Counted from the first letter of the stretch, positions 1 to 12,420 are shown. The stretch is 64,000 nt of DNA from Ceratotherium simum simum (GCF_000283155.1 NW_004454193.1:13234636-13298635); one strand, 5' to 3'. Notes: generated by a model from the letters alone, not told the origin. A program made the numbers and translations.

Positions 1-240
1 ATTTAATCATTCAATCATTCATCCAGTATTATTCAGGACCTATTGTGTTCTAGCCACTGTGAGTACAATGATAAAAAAAAAAAAAAAGGTATTTGCTCAC
101 ATGGAGCTTTAATCCAGCGAGGGGGAAAGACTTATGGATACATACTAAAATATTAGGTAGTAAGAGTACTGTAAAACAAATAAGAGAGAGAGACAGGGAA
201 TCACAAGTAACGATTCACACAATTCATATAGGGAGGTTGG
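1..240 (-). mobile_element. L2-like LINE 3' fragment (old)
   Basis: The segment reads as a diverged reverse complement of an L2 3' end: a CATTCAATCATTC tract, then the equivalent of 'tattcaggacctattgtgttc', then 'catggagcttta'. A 15-base A run (73-87) interrupts it. It is truncated by the window edge. Family by remembered consensus; no ORF. Confidence 0.4.
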
Positions 241-507
241 AGAGCTCACTGAGCAAGTGACATTGAGAATCAGGATGTGATCAAAGAACAGCAGGAAAAC
301 CAGTACGGCTGAATTGCAATGAAGAAAGAGGGAAATTATAGAAAAATATTTTCTAAGGGAAGCCAGGGGCAAGATCATTCAGGAGTCATGATAAAGAGTC
401 ACTGAAGATTGAGAGGAGGCTACAATATTAATCAAATATGCATTCTTATTTCTGTGACTGTTTATTTTAAATAGCCAGTATTAATTCATCTTGCATTTAA
501 CCAATGC

Positions 508-771
508 GTTTCTTTCTTTCTTTCTTTTTTTTTTTTGGTGAGGAAGATTAGCCCTGAGCTAACACCTTTTGCTCATGCTCTTCTTTTTGCTTGAGGAAGA
601 CTGGCCTTGAGATAACATCTGTGGCAGGCTTCCTCTATTTTGTATGTGGGTCACTGCCACAGCATGGCTTGATGAGTGGTGTAGGTCTGTGCCTGGGATC
701 TGAACCTGCGAACCCCGGGCCGACAAAGTGGAGTGCACTGAACTTCACCACTGTGTCACTGGGCCAGCCTC
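508..771 (-). mobile_element. ERE-type tRNA-derived SINE
   Basis: A T-rich tail (about 511-536) is followed by antisense GAGGAAGAT/TTAGCTCAGG tail units and an antisense tRNA-like head ending in GGGCCAGCC. A 10-bp target-site duplication TAACCAATGC lies at 498-507 and 772-781. An open frame at 591-788 is SINE sequence and is not a gene. Confidence 0.92.
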
Positions 772-781
772 TAACCAATGC

Positions 782-1780
782 TTTTTGAGTGTACACATTT
801 TCCTTGCACTTGATACTGGGGTAAAAAAAGATCTGAAATCACAAGAAGGCAGTACTCTTAATAGATATAAACATTAAACACTGCAATAAACAAGCAAAAA
901 CATAAGCACTTTAATCCATTAATCTCATCTCCTAAAGACTCAAAAATGGCAAAGAACATTACTTAAAAGCAAAGAATTAAAACAAGGGTTTACCAGGGTC
1001 ATTTTGAGATATCATTAGTTATATTCCATTATTGCTTTTAATTATCAATTGGCATGTTTCTTCATATGTTCTGGCAAAGCATACTGTGTACATCATCTAA
1101 GATCCAGGAGAAATTTTCTCTGACATATATCCTACCTGTATCCATTTTCTTTACCTTATCGCATGTCTTGAAAGCTTGATGTATCAGGGAGAAACATGAA
1201 TGGAGTTGGATATGAATGTTCATGTGACTTGAATAACTGAGCTAGAATGTGTTTCTCCTCGCCAGCACTGGATAACTTCACTGTCACAGTTATGAGTTCA
1301 ATCCTTGCTAACAAACTGTGAAATGAACACTAGCAACCTGAAGTGTAAGAAAGAGGAACTATCAAAACACATTATAGATATGACACTCCACGCCGAATGA
1401 GAGATTCTGTAAAGATTTGAGGATGTTTGATCTAGAATAGAGAAGACCGGAGAGTAACCCTTCCACACAGAAGAGATTCCATGAAAAAAAAAAAAAAATC
1501 CAGAATGAGATGGGCTTTCCATGAGTAATGAGTTCATCATTACTGGATATATTAAAGTAAAAGAGTGATAGTCACATGAAGGGAAACTACAAAAGACCAT
1601 AGTTCATAGAAGGGACTAACAGATTATTAAATTCTTAATCTTCAATTTGCTTCTCTTATTCTGTGAAAACTCTATGTCATATACATAGGAAAGAATATCA
1701 AGATTATTTTATCCCCATTTTCCCTAGGAAATTTCTTCAAAGAAATTCATGTGACAGAATACAGACATTTATAGTTTCTG
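782..1780. other. Single-copy AT-rich DNA, no feature recognised
   Basis: I see no gene, no clear interspersed repeat and no CpG-rich promoter here. The only marked item is a 15-base A run at 1484-1498. A 100-codon minus-strand frame (1298-1600) shows no domain and includes the A run as a phenylalanine stretch, so it is treated as chance. Confidence 0.5.
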
Positions 1781-1833
<53 letters not shown>

Positions 1834-1859
1834 TAAAGATAAAGACAGATAGATATATA
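1781..1859. repeat. (GATA)n microsatellite
   Basis: About 13 nearly perfect AGAT units run from 1781 to 1833. A degenerate section of GATA, AAAGAT and ATATAG units follows to about 1859. Confidence 0.97.
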
Positions 1860-2544
1860 GTATGGATATCCATATATAGACTTCTTTTCCATGGTCTTTG
1901 TCTCTGGGTCTATTTAGTACTTACTATTTAGTCATTTGGTAGCAGGATTTTATTAGCATACAATGAAAATAATTTCCCTTATTTCATTATGCAAGATGTA
2001 TTTATTGTTTCAAAAAGCAATTTCTTTAAGCATTTAAAAATCATATTTTCCCACAGTTGTCGTCATAATGTGTATAATTTTTCTCTCACTTTCTTTTTAT
2101 TTTTATTTGCATTTTCTATGTTAAACCAGTACTTAATAAACATTATTCAAAGCATTGCATAATATTCCAAATATTTCCTACTATTCCATAATTTACTTAA
2201 CCAATATCCTATTTTGTGATTTTTTCATCATTATAAGCAAAATGTAAAATATTTGGGCATAAAATGTTTTCCTCCACGTTTTGGATGGACCCTTAAAGAT
2301 AATTTTCCAGAAATGGAGCTATTGGCTTACGTAACATAAATATTTTAAAAGATTTTTAATCTATGAAAATTAACTTTCAAATGACTAATAATCCTTTTAG
2401 ACTATTTTAGACTTATTTTAATGAATTGTAATGCAAATTTTTTGAAGACTGCAATTAGTATTTCTGTCAGTCTATACATGATGCATTTAGCTGAGTTGTA
2501 ATATTCAAACACTGAGGAAATTTCTTGGAATGTTATGTGGTGTT
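1860..2544. other. AT-rich DNA, no feature recognised
   Basis: This low-GC sequence has no recognisable repeat family and no convincing open frame. Some of it may be L1-derived (the 'atttcttggaatgtt' and 'ttttccagaaatgg' style), but I cannot place it. Confidence 0.4.
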
Positions 2545-2765
2545 AATTCTCATCATCACTCACACTTAGAGAGGGCTTATTGTGGGACTGTCTCTTTATC
2601 TGTTTTATCTTGCTCAGTTTTCAGAACAATCCTTAGAGAGGTCTTATTATTTTCTCTATTTTGCAGATGAGGAAACTTTAGTTGAGAGAGATTACATTCC
2701 TTGTCACACAGATAGGAAATGGTAGAGAATGGAATCTATGCTGCCAGACTCCAGAGCTGATCATT
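2545..2765 (-). mobile_element. MIR SINE (antisense)
   Basis: Diagnostic antisense MIR core features are present: CAGATGAGGAAACTT at 2665-2679, then CTTGTCACACAGATAGGAAATGG, then CTGCCAGACTCCAGAGC. The family is an ancient tRNA-derived SINE mobilised by L2. Confidence 0.85.
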
Positions 2766-3811
2766 TTAAAAAATGAACTGTTTTGTTTATTTATGCATTT
2801 CAATGAGTTTTTAAAGTTGGAGTCTGTCTTTTATGGTATGTTTGTTCCCGGTACAGTGGCCCGTGTGCAGTGGTATACTGAAAAACTGGCTTCCCAACAA
2901 CAACAACAAGTACCGAACTATAAAGTTTGCTGGTTTTTGTTTTGTAGATAATTCCACTATGGCTAATTCCAAGTTAACTACATGAAGTTAAGGAACGTGG
3001 AGAGATGCAGGTAATCAGCTCTCGGAAGCTGATATAGCCAGCTCCAGCTCTCCACTGGCTATGCCATTTATCAGTTATTGTCTTTCAGCCCCCTCTAAAG
3101 GATACTGGAACTGGACCCTGTAAACAGTTCTCCTTTACCGGTTGGCTCTGTGAGGCTTTATGGAAAGAGGGCACTGGAGAGATATTGGAAGACCAGAGCA
3201 GGAAGACCAGGTTTCCTCTGTGGTTCCAATATGCTTTCTTTCAGCAAGGGAGCCAATAGATTGATAAGAAAAAAGTAAGCAGCCATGAAAGTAAGTTTCT
3301 CAGCCACTTGGTGAGTGGTTCCTATTAACCAGCGCTGGCCCATGCCCTCTGGAACATTTCACTGTCACTGGCAGTCTGTGTATTTCTGTGGCAGTCACAC
3401 TGTCTTCAACAAGAATTCTATCTCTGTCTTAAATGGTGGTGGGAGAGCTATCTTCTAAATTCTTAGTTCTTTCTTTGTTCACTTTCCCTCAGCCTAGACA
3501 TATTTGCTGCTTTCTGCATTTGTTATTTCTGGACTACTTAAAGCCTTCTTTAACTTGTTTTAGTAGTTAACCACCTACTTAATTCATCACACTGTCACAC
3601 CATTTGAATTACTGATGTGGTTTATACTTCCTTTCTAAACAGTGATTGGTACATGTACTTAATAAATAAACAAACAGACAAATGAAAAATAGGATGCAAA
3701 TCTCTTCCCTTTGACCAAAAATTTCCCAGCAGCATATGCAAGGCATAAATGAAGCCACTCTTGATACTCTTCATCATCGTCCAAGGGATGAATGGTGAGT
3801 GTAACCTGAAA
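2766..3811. other. Single-copy DNA, no feature recognised
   Basis: There is a short (CAA)n run at about 2896-2909. Small frames at 2682-2951 (plus) and 3158-3343 (minus) overlap a MIR or show no domain. No splice-framed exon pair could be supported. Confidence 0.45.
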
Positions 3812-4045
3812 TTAAAATAAATAACAATAATTATCATAACCTCTAGTAATTGTTTATTATATGTGAGGAACATGCCAAGTTCCACTATGAAATAAATCAT
3901 CCTCACATGTCTCTGTTGAAGTAAGTAGTCATCTTAAAGGTAAAGAAACTAAGGCCAAGGGACATGCAGCTATAAAGAAACAGAGCCAGAACTCTAGGCC
4001 AGCTCTAAAGCTTGTTCCCTTCACAAATGTATTCTACTGTTATAA
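3812..4045 (-). mobile_element. MIR SINE (antisense)
   Basis: The order is typical of antisense MIR: a TAATTGTTTATTATATGTG start, then AAAGAAACTAAGGCCAAGG, then CAGAGCCAGAACTCTAGG near the end. Confidence 0.8.
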
Positions 4046-4836
4046 AAATGTCATCTTTCACTGTAATTTTTAAGATATTAATTTTGAGGAAATATCTGCT
4101 AGAAAAAGAAGACAATCGTATGATGAATTCCATTCCATTATGATGTGTTCCAAAATTATTTTATTCTCTTATTTTAGAAGTTAAAGAATCTTCTGGAATT
4201 AAAAATAAATGCAGATAGTTTCCCAGTCACTCGTTCCACTTGAAGAAATGACTTGGAAGCTAGAAAATTTGCTTCATTTGGTGAATAGCTGGAATTTTCC
4301 CAGCTAATGCTGAGAATAAAAGAGCTGCCAAACTCATTAATTACCCTTAATATTCAGTTCTCAAGTATAATGAATTCCATTTTCACACATATCTGAGAAA
4401 ATTACATTGGAAAGTTAATATATTGCCTTTTGCTGGGTTTCAGTGAAGACCTCAGTGTGAGAGCAGAATTCAGTCTGAACTCAGTGGCAGATTCACCTTT
4501 CTCCTCCCAGCATCCAGATCAGATGTCAGTCATACTCATCCCCACTGCGCCAGCGTTCTAAATGCCATAACTCAAAGACGTGACTCCAATGACACAAGAT
4601 ATTTACAGCATGATCCTGCTTTAGACCATGGCAGTACCAGCAGTGTTCATAAAATATGTCATCCATTTCATCACATTTTCCATCCTCCTTGCACGTAAGT
4701 GGGGACGTGTGACTACTTACAGCAACTGGACTGAGGAGAGAAGTGAAGTGTATAATTTTCAGGGTGCAGCATTGAAGAGTAGTCAGTCTTCTTCCTTGCT
4801 GTGGGATCCAAGAATGTGCTGACGGTGCAGCTAGAA
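4046..4836. other. Single-copy DNA with two opposed chance-length frames
   Basis: No repeat family was recognised. The longest open frame of the window, 124 codons on the minus strand (4526-4900), is here. It is moderately cysteine-rich but matches no family I know and runs into the MER5A at 4837, so I do not call it. A short plus-strand hydrophobic frame at 4628-4694 is listed separately. Confidence 0.4.
4628..4694 (+). other. Possible signal-peptide-like exon (speculative)
   Basis: An ATG in a strong Kozak context (A at -3, G at +4) opens a 22-codon frame (MAVPAVFIKYVIHFITFSI, then LLA) with a hydrophobic core. It runs directly into a consensus splice donor, C|GTAAGT, at 4694/4695. This is the layout of a secreted-protein first exon. 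No downstream partner exon, TATA box or CpG-rich promoter was recognised, and such a combination can arise by chance in 64 kb. Confidence 0.12.
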
Positions 4837-5050
4837 TGGGGTTTCTCAACCTTGACACTATGGACGTTTTGAACCAGGTGATTCTGAACGTGGAGGGCAA
4901 GATTCTATCCTTTGCATTGTAGGATGTTTAGCAGTATCCCTAACCCATTTGCTTCCAGTATCATTGTCTTCAGTTCTGACAATGTAAAATATATTCCGAC
5001 ATTGTCAGATATGCTCTGGAGAGAATATTGCCCCCATTTGAGATCTACCA
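4837..5050 (-). mobile_element. MER5A-type hAT-Charlie MITE
   Basis: The sequence opens with TGGGGTTTCTCAACCTTGAC, carries TGCATTGTAGGATGTTTAGC in the middle and ends CCCCCATTTGAGATCTACC. These match the terminal inverted repeats and centre of MER5A, a non-autonomous DNA transposon that encodes nothing. Confidence 0.85.
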
Positions 5051-5469
5051 AGATACCAGATGTGGAGTTTCCATCAACCTGAGAAACTAAGTGAAGCTGA
5101 GCACCTTGCTCATCTGTACTGTGTAACATACATGAAATAAAACACACACACATACACAAATAAATTTATAAAAGAAAAAAATACAAAAAAAATAAAACTT
5201 TTATGTTAAGCCAATAAGATTTAGAGGTCATTACCGCTGTATGATTAATACATACTCTATATGCGCTTTTCCCAGGCAAACACAAGTACGTCTATGGCTT
5301 CAATTAGTCTATGATGATTGGCATCTTATATTTTATGTCAGTTTCTTCTCTAACAACCTTGAACTTTCTCCATCTGACATCCTGACATAAACTATTCGTG
5401 ATAACAAAGGCATCACAAACCTATATATTTTCCCCATCCAATTCTTCTCTTGTGATGTAAGCAAATTTG
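5051..5469. other. AT-rich spacer, no feature recognised
   Basis: It contains a short ACACACACACATACACA run (about 5143-5158) and an A-rich stretch to about 5200. No gene or repeat family is identifiable. Confidence 0.4.
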
Positions 5470-6215
5470 CAAAAGTAGGAGTCATTCTTGTCATCTCCCT
5501 TTGCCTCGTTTAGCAATGATTCCCACAGATTTTATTTCATATAAATTTCAAACACCCAGCCTCTTCTGTATATCTCCTATCATTGTAATATAAGCTATCA
5601 TTAACCTGGCCTGGATCTGTACAGTAGCATTGTAACCCCCAGAATTAATTCCTGAATCATGTAATCTGTTTTCCACAAAGAAGATAGAACAATCTTTTTA
5701 AACTGCAAATATGTCCACACCATTCCCCATGAATATAACGCTTTAAAGATTCTTCATTTTTCTCAGGCTAAAGACCAAAATTCTTAATATGACCTATTAT
5801 CTGCACATTGCTTACCCTCTGTAGTTTTATTTCTCATCTTTTTTCCTCTAGATCTCTAACATGTTTATGTCTCAAAGCTTGGCATGTATTTTACATCCTT
5901 GTGCAGGCCATTTCCATTGCCTGGAATACTCTCACACCAACAAGCTTCACTTGGCCAACCCTACACATCCTTCAGATCTCAGCCCAAAGGTGCCTCTTCA
6001 GGAGAGTCTTCTCTGAAACTCTCGACCCATCAGACTATCACATGACCTCTCTCAATACTGGGTCATTTTCTATTTTCCTTGAAAGTAATCACCCCACTGA
6101 GATTATTTATTAACATCTGTTTTATCACTAGACTGTAAACTCTGTGAGGGTACAAACTCATCTCACTAGACATTTCATTGACTTTCCAATACATGGTGTA
6201 GTGCCTAGATTAAAA
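5470..6215 (+). mobile_element. L2 LINE 3' portion (sense)
   Basis: The order of L2 3' landmarks is preserved. It runs from an 'aggagtcattcttgtcatct' segment through 'aagattcttcatttttctc', 'ttccattgcctggaatactc' and 'cagatctcagcccaaagg' to 'actagactgtaaactctgtg' at the end. This is the C-terminal end of a CR1-like LINE reverse transcriptase ORF plus 3' UTR, broken by many stops. The 101-codon frame at 5808-6113 is part of this relic. Confidence 0.8.
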
Positions 6216-6402
6216 TAGACTCCAGATAAGGAAAGGAGGAAGGAAGGAAGTAAGTTAGTTAATTAAGACTACAAGCAACATTTAAGGCTCTGTAAGGTAA
6301 AGAAAACAGATTTCAACGTATGTTGTCTTCCTCTTTCATCTACAGGAGAGAGAGAAATTTTAACCAGTAAAAGAACACTGGTAAAACATATAGTATGTTT
6401 AG

Positions 6403-6668
6403 GGGCCTGCCTGGTGGTGTAGTGGTTAAGTTCACATGCTCTGCTTCGGTGGCCCAGGGTTCATGGGTTCGGATCCCAGGCACGAACTTACCTACGCACT
6501 GCTCCTCAAGCCATGCTGTGGCAGTGTCGCACATACAAAATAGAGGAAGACTGGCATGGATGTTAGCTCAGGGACAATCTTCCTCAAGCAAAAAGAGGAA
6601 GATTGGCAACAGATGTTAGCTCAGGCCCCATCTTCCTCACCAAAAAAGAAAAAATATATATATATATG
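6403..6668 (+). mobile_element. ERE-type tRNA-derived SINE
   Basis: The head GGCCTGCCTGGTGGTGTAGTGG is followed by a B-box-like GGTTCGGATCC, the GAGGAAGACTGGC tail units and an A-rich end. A perfect 12-bp target-site duplication TAGTATGTTTAG flanks it (6391-6402 and 6669-6680). Confidence 0.95.
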
Positions 6669-6859
6669 TAGTATGTTTAGTTGATGTTTGCTACTAAGGT
6701 AAATGTCACAGAATTATTGAAAAAAAGTTAAAGAAAATTTTGAGGAATATTATGCTAATAGATAATAAAATATAATTATGAGTTAATATTTTATATAATT
6801 CAAAACACTTCCACTTTTAACAACTCACAATTATCTTGAGTTTTCAGTGTTGTTCCTGG

Positions 6860-6910
6860 GTTTGTGTGTATGTGTGTGTGTGTGTGTGCACATGTGTGTT
6901 GTGTTGTGTA
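6860..6910. repeat. (TG)n microsatellite
   Basis: An imperfect TG run is interrupted by TA and CACA, then continues as GTGTTGTGTTGTG. Confidence 0.9.
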
Positions 6911-8217
6911 CATCACCATTGGTATAAGCAATACATCCATGCTGAGTAACTATGCATATCTAACACTAGCAGGGTACTTAACACCAAATTAATTTCCTGT
7001 CAAAAGCACTGCCTCTGTGTTTCAATTACTAAAATTCTAAATTTAGTGGAAAATATAAGTATCCTTTCTTATTATCACTGCATTAGTATTTCTAGGGCAA
7101 ACAAGAATAACTACTAAAATGGTTATTAGGGAAATAGTATTTCAGTGTGAATTTATGCTTACCAAATATAAGTGTCTTATTCAGATATCATTTATGTGAT
7201 TGGCTCTATTTTGAGGACGAGCATTTCAAGATATGAATTTTCCCTTCAAACACAAATATGCAGCAATGGCTTCCACTTAGAATCAGTCCTTTTGTCTTCA
7301 CCTAGACTATGCATTTCCTAGGATTTAATATTCAGGTGTTAAGAAATATGCTGTCTTCATAAGGATGTTTATATCAAATATGTATGAATGAACATGTTTT
7401 TGGTTAACCCTATTGGTCTCACAGGGCTTTCCAAGATCCTTTGCTACCCATCCTTCTGCACACTAAAGATATGTCCTTCACCTAACCATCCAGCCCAATA
7501 AGCTAAGGTCTCAAATGCTCCCTTTTTAACAATGCCCTCTGTTTTCAGCCCAACCATAATTTATGTATTGATTTCAAGAAAGACTTGCACCAGGACTGAT
7601 TACAAGGGTACTTATAAGTACATTTTTCTCTGTGCTCTGCAACTAGTAATTTTGATCTTTTTATTAAGGATTAAAGAATTTCCAAATGATTTTGAAATGT
7701 GAGGCTATCCATATATGTAAATACAGGCATTTGGGATGCTTACATTGTTCAGAAGTTCCTTTTCATTAAGGAGAATATTGCCTTCTGACTCTCTATTATC
7801 ACTGCAGAAAGCACAATGATATCTTGGGAGCTGATGTACTTTTCATTCTGTTTCTATCTTGCATTTTAAAAAATGCTTTCCCTCTGCTTCAACTGATTTA
7901 GCTACTACCGTATCTTGTTGGAGTGGATAGCAACTTTGAGTGCCTCTTGCTGAACACATATACCTGGCGTTGAAAGAGTATTGATTTCCACACAATTCCA
8001 TTAAATCAGTATGCAAGTTAATCATGAACTTGGATGTCTCCTGGTGAATAGGCACTATTCTTTCTTATTAAAAAAGACTATCAGCCCTGCTCTGAATGCA
8101 CAAAAAACAAAAACATCTTACATCCATATGTTATTTGAAACTAAACACACACACACCAAATACATATAATTTTTCACCAAATTAATTTCTACTCATCATT
8201 TATGTTTCAGCTCTTGT
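6911..8217. other. Single-copy DNA, no gene recognised
   Basis: No convincing repeat or exon is visible. A 70-codon minus-strand frame (7843-8055) has no recognisable domain. A short ACACACACAC run lies at about 8145-8155. Confidence 0.4.
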
Positions 8218-8451
8218 CTTTTTTTTTTTTTTGTGAGGTAGATCAGCCCTGAGCTAACATTCGATGCCAATCCTCCACTTTTCTGCTGAGGAAGACTGGC
8301 CCTGGGCTAACGTCCGTGCCCATCTTCCTCTACTTTATATGAGACACCGCCACAGCATGGCTTGACAAGCGGTGCGTGCGTGCACGCTTGTGAATTCCCG
8401 GCCGCTGCAGTGGAGTGCGTGCACCTAACCGCTGCGCAACCGGCTGGCCCC
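8218..8451 (-). mobile_element. ERE-type SINE, inserted at the edge of an L2
   Basis: A T tail (8219-8232) is followed by antisense TGAGCTAACAT units and a head ending CCGGCTGGCCCC. The flanks CTCTTGTC (8211-8218) and CTCGTGTC (8452-8459) are probably a one-mismatch target-site duplication. Frames at 8330-8663 on both strands cover SINE and L2 DNA only. Confidence 0.92.
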
Positions 8452-8745
8452 TCGTGTCACTTTTCAAGAAGCCTTCCCAGCTGCCAAAATGCAAGTGTAA
8501 GGTTTTGGTTTGCTTTTTGTTGGCTTTGTGCACTTATAGAGTCACTGTCCTCTCATTCCTAGCTCTTATCCCAGTTTGTCTTTATACTTTTATTCATGTA
8601 ACTATGTCATTAATGTCTCTCTGCCTCATTAGATTCTTCCATGTGAGAAGATACTATTTCTGATTTTTCTCCCCATTGTATTCCCAAAGCCAGGAAGAGG
8701 GCTAGGCATGTAGTAAGATTAATAGGTTGATGAATAAAGGAAGCA
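8452..8745 (+). mobile_element. L2 LINE 3' end (sense)
   Basis: AAGAAGCCTTCCCAGCTGCC at the start and 'gtattcccaaagccagg', 'gctaggcatgtagtaag', 'ttgatgaataaagg' at the end follow the L2 3' UTR order. It is old and non-coding. Confidence 0.65.
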
Positions 8746-9399
8746 TATGGTTTTCAGCAGAAGGTGATTCATCTTCTCAATGCTCCTTGAATTGGCACAA
8801 GTAGGTACCAGTTTAAGGTCTGTTTTAATTTCCTATTTAATAAGAACCATATAGATGATTCTAGCCATGGCTAACGGTAACATACTGTTAATCCAATGCG
8901 AATGCATACAGTTGTGGTTTGTAAGCAGCTCTTAAGTGGAAAGCTTATTTGAAGGGGGAAATGTAAAAGATAAAAAGGGGGAATTATCACTGTTTGATTA
9001 GAGCAAGAGCACCTCTTGATTTTCAGGGTCATCTGGTTGTTCATTTTAATCCATATTCTTTCCCTTGCACCCTGCCATACCTATGCTTAAATTTTTTTGG
9101 TGTTTTTCAGTGGCTTTCCAGGGGAATCCTCTAATTTGAGACTTAATAGTCTTTGTAAACTGACTCTGCTTACCTTCTGATCTCATTTTCTTACATGTCT
9201 CTTTTAGCACTGATATACAAACTTTTAAGTCATTGACATCCTCAATCTGGGCCTGAGTTTCTACTCTAAAAATGAAGGATATGGATGACCTCAAACATCT
9301 CTTCTGGGACTGATATTCTGTGATAGAGTCTTATGCAATATAGTAGATAGAAAGCCATATATGAGTTTTACTACGAGGCCAACTGCATTACAAATTTAT
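8746..9399. other. Single-copy DNA, no feature recognised
   Basis: There is no repeat or exon I can support. The 82-codon minus frame at 9046-9294 is rich in K, E and Q and has no recognisable domain. Confidence 0.4.
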
Positions 9400-9600
9400 A
9401 GCAGCTGATATTTATTCATCAAATCTTTATTGAAAACCTACAATGCATTAGGCACTGTGCTAGGTGTGACTGGCTACAAGCAAAGGAAGAAAGACAGGTA
9501 AAGAAATGAGAGTAAACGAGGATTAAATAATTTCATACCTGTCAAAGCATTTATGGTGGTACTGGGATGTAAACCTGTGACTGAGACTTTAGGGGTTTTG
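9400..9600 (-). mobile_element. MIR/L2-class relic (antisense)
   Basis: TTCATCAAATCTTTATTGAA and GCATTAGGCACTGTGCTAGG correspond to the antisense 3' end shared by L2 and MIR3. The later 'gtactgggatgtaaacctg' resembles an antisense MIR core. The subfamily is unclear. Confidence 0.5.
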
Positions 9601-12224
9601 TTCAACTCTGAAGCCTCCTGTAATGTTCAATTCAAGTCTCATTTTCTCCAAGAAATCTACTCAACTGTGTTGTCTCATTACCAACAAGTTTGTTTGTCCG
9701 CATAGACAGCAACAGAGATTGACGTTCATTACGTCTTGTATTGTTTTCTGCGAGTTCCGAATTTAAGTACCGCCTTCTTTATCACACTAAAAGTATTTCA
9801 ATATGATAAGAAATATGAATGGCTGAGAAATATGATGCTTATCTTAGAGTCAGTATAGTAGGGGGTGAGAGGAGAAACATAAAAAGAAACAAACAAAAAA
9901 AACCCATAAAGATTTAGGTGGGATGCTGATTTAGTACCAGTTCACCATCATGAAAATACTTGATTTCATATGTGAGTTTCATATAATACATTTGAAAAGC
10001 GGTCACATGCATAATTAAATCCACTTTTTAGGGTTGTTGTGAGAGATTAAAGTAAGATGAGAAGGTGGAGTATGTGATACAAGTTAGACTCCTCAGATAT
10101 GAGGATATCTAAGAACCAAAGTAACTAAATTCCAAAGCATTAAATTCAAAAGGGTGCCAGCCCTCCCGTTAGCATCCAGATTTGTACCAAGATACAAGAT
10201 ATGTTAGGGAGGCATTGTTTGGAATAGAAACATTTTAAAAGGAGGTTGCTGACATTTGGGAGGATAGAGACAGAAGAGTGAGAGAGCAGAAGGGAGAAAC
10301 AGAGTGTGTGAAAAGTGAGAGAGATCAATGCTATTCACCCTTGAGATCTGGTGATCCCCAGAGGGGCAAAAGAGCTTCCCATTGTGTTTTGGGAATAAGA
10401 GGATTTGTTTTGTTACTAAGGCAATAGCAGAGGGCGGCAGAGAGATGGTGGCGTCCACGGCTCATCTTTGGGACTGTCTGTGGGCAGCATATAAGATGAC
10501 AAATCCTGTGGGCTGGGAGAAAGCCCCTAAAGTTATCTAAGAACAGAGATTGACCACCCCCAGGGACAGTATTAAGAATGTCCATGTGGGAGGAAGCATC
10601 AGAATGCCATTCTGTTATGGGGGGAGTGTGGGGAGTAATGGTAGAGCCTTGAAGTTATATCTGCAGAGAAATCTGAAAAATGAAAGCCACTGAATTAATT
10701 TTTTCTCTATTCCATCAAATATTTCTACAGATAATATTTAGAGGTCTCACATAATTTTCACACAAACACTAATGGACACCAATATTCACATACCCATTAT
10801 CTTCAATTCTGCCAATTTTATGTGGGTGTAATTTTCCTAAAATTGCCTTTATTTTATTCAATCCTGAACCCTAACCTTTAAAGAGAAAAGAGCACACCAT
10901 TACTTTGAGGCCATGGGACGTAAAATTCTGGAGGACATCTTTCAAGATTCTAGGTTCATTAACTTCTGGAGAAAATTTGACTTGTTTTCAGTGAAGGGTT
11001 CCCCATCCTGCACTCACAGAAACGAAGTACATGTGCCCTTGAACTGAAATATCTGACCCCAGGAATTTAGCCAGGCACCACTTATCAGGAATTTGTTCAT
11101 TCATTTATGTATTTATTCAACCACATGCTAGGCATATAAAAGAAAACAGAAGGACTAAACCAAAAGTTGACCCAATTTTAAAATTCCTCCTACTATCTTC
11201 ATATGATGATTTTTTATCCCTAACAAAATCCTTCTTTACGAAGCAAGTCAGTTAATTAGCTTACTAACCTCTACTTTGAAAGTAAAATTATCTAATTACG
11301 CCAGCAATCAACGCACAAATAAATCTGCCGGCAAAACAGAGGTTAGAAAATGACACTGTTGGTGTTTTCTGTGTAGAATTAGACCAGTTATTGACCTTTC
11401 CAACTGACCGTTTTTAAAATTCAGTATTCTGATAAATTTCTTTATATAAAATAGATTTATCTGCCTATGTACTATATTTTCTAATGTATAAATGGATTTG
11501 GTATGAGCTCAATTAAACTATCTGCAATGCCAATCTTGTTAACCTACTTCAATAATATGTATTTCATTTTTTGAGATATGTATGTACAATATACATGTAT
11601 AATATATGTGTATTTGGGTATTTTAACAGAGATTTTTTTCTTAGCACAGAAGAATTTAAAGTAAGCCCATGCACTCTCAGAAAGAACATTAACTGCAAAG
11701 TTTTTAGAAAATTGTAGAAAGATTACTCCTTATAAGCATAGAAGGAGTTAATTTCCTATGAATATACTTTTCTTCAAGTTAATGGGGGCTACATGAATGC
11801 ATCGATAATATAATTTGACTTTTAATCTTTCCTCAAGTGTAAGACTATATTTGTACATTACAATTATAATAAGAGCATTAAATTTGACAAAGAGAGAAGA
11901 CCTATTAGATTCTCTACCTTGTTATTTGAACAATGAAAAATGACTTCTGTTTTTCTTCTTCCCCCTTAGGGGCTTTCTCAAGTAAACTCTTTTATTCAAA
12001 ACTTACAAACACTGGGAAAAGTGCTCTTGGGAAAATATTCTGAAGCCCAGAGGATCCTTCAGGCATTGTTTTTATTCTTTCTTAAAACCCGATCTGATTC
12101 AGACTCTCACCCTCCAGACTACTTTTATGTTTTACCTCCTGCCACCGATTTTACAAGGGTTTATCTCTGAACAGGATCAATGTTCTAAAGAGAGGCTCGA
12201 TCTCTGTTAAAATCATAACTATCA
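9601..12224. other. Mostly single-copy DNA, no gene recognised
   Basis: A purine-rich section at about 10255-10330 and three overlapping short minus-strand frames (10146-10585) show no domains. A short L2-tail-like TTCATTCATTTATGTATTTA lies at about 11096. No promoter-like CpG cluster was seen. Confidence 0.4.
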
Positions 12225-12420
12225 ACGGTGTGACTGCTTACCAGGGGCTATGCTCTGTGATTTGCATAAAACAGTCCATCCCTTAGACCAACACCACATC
12301 TGTTTGTGGACAGATGAAGAAACTGGGGTTCAGTGACCTAAAATAGATCACGCAAGAAAAACAAAACAAAGATCAAAGAAACGGAATAGCCAAAATTCTA
12401 ACCAAAATTATTAAACTTCA
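12225..12420 (-). mobile_element. MIR SINE (antisense, diverged)
   Basis: 'gacagatgaagaaactgggg' followed by 'ttcagtgacc' and the flanking order match a diverged antisense MIR. Confidence 0.55.

Noticed and set aside
4526..4900. Longest open frame in the window, 124 codons on the minus strand, somewhat cysteine-rich
   Set aside because: No recognisable domain, no splice or promoter context, and it begins inside a MER5A transposon. A frame of this length is expected among all six frames of 64 kb.
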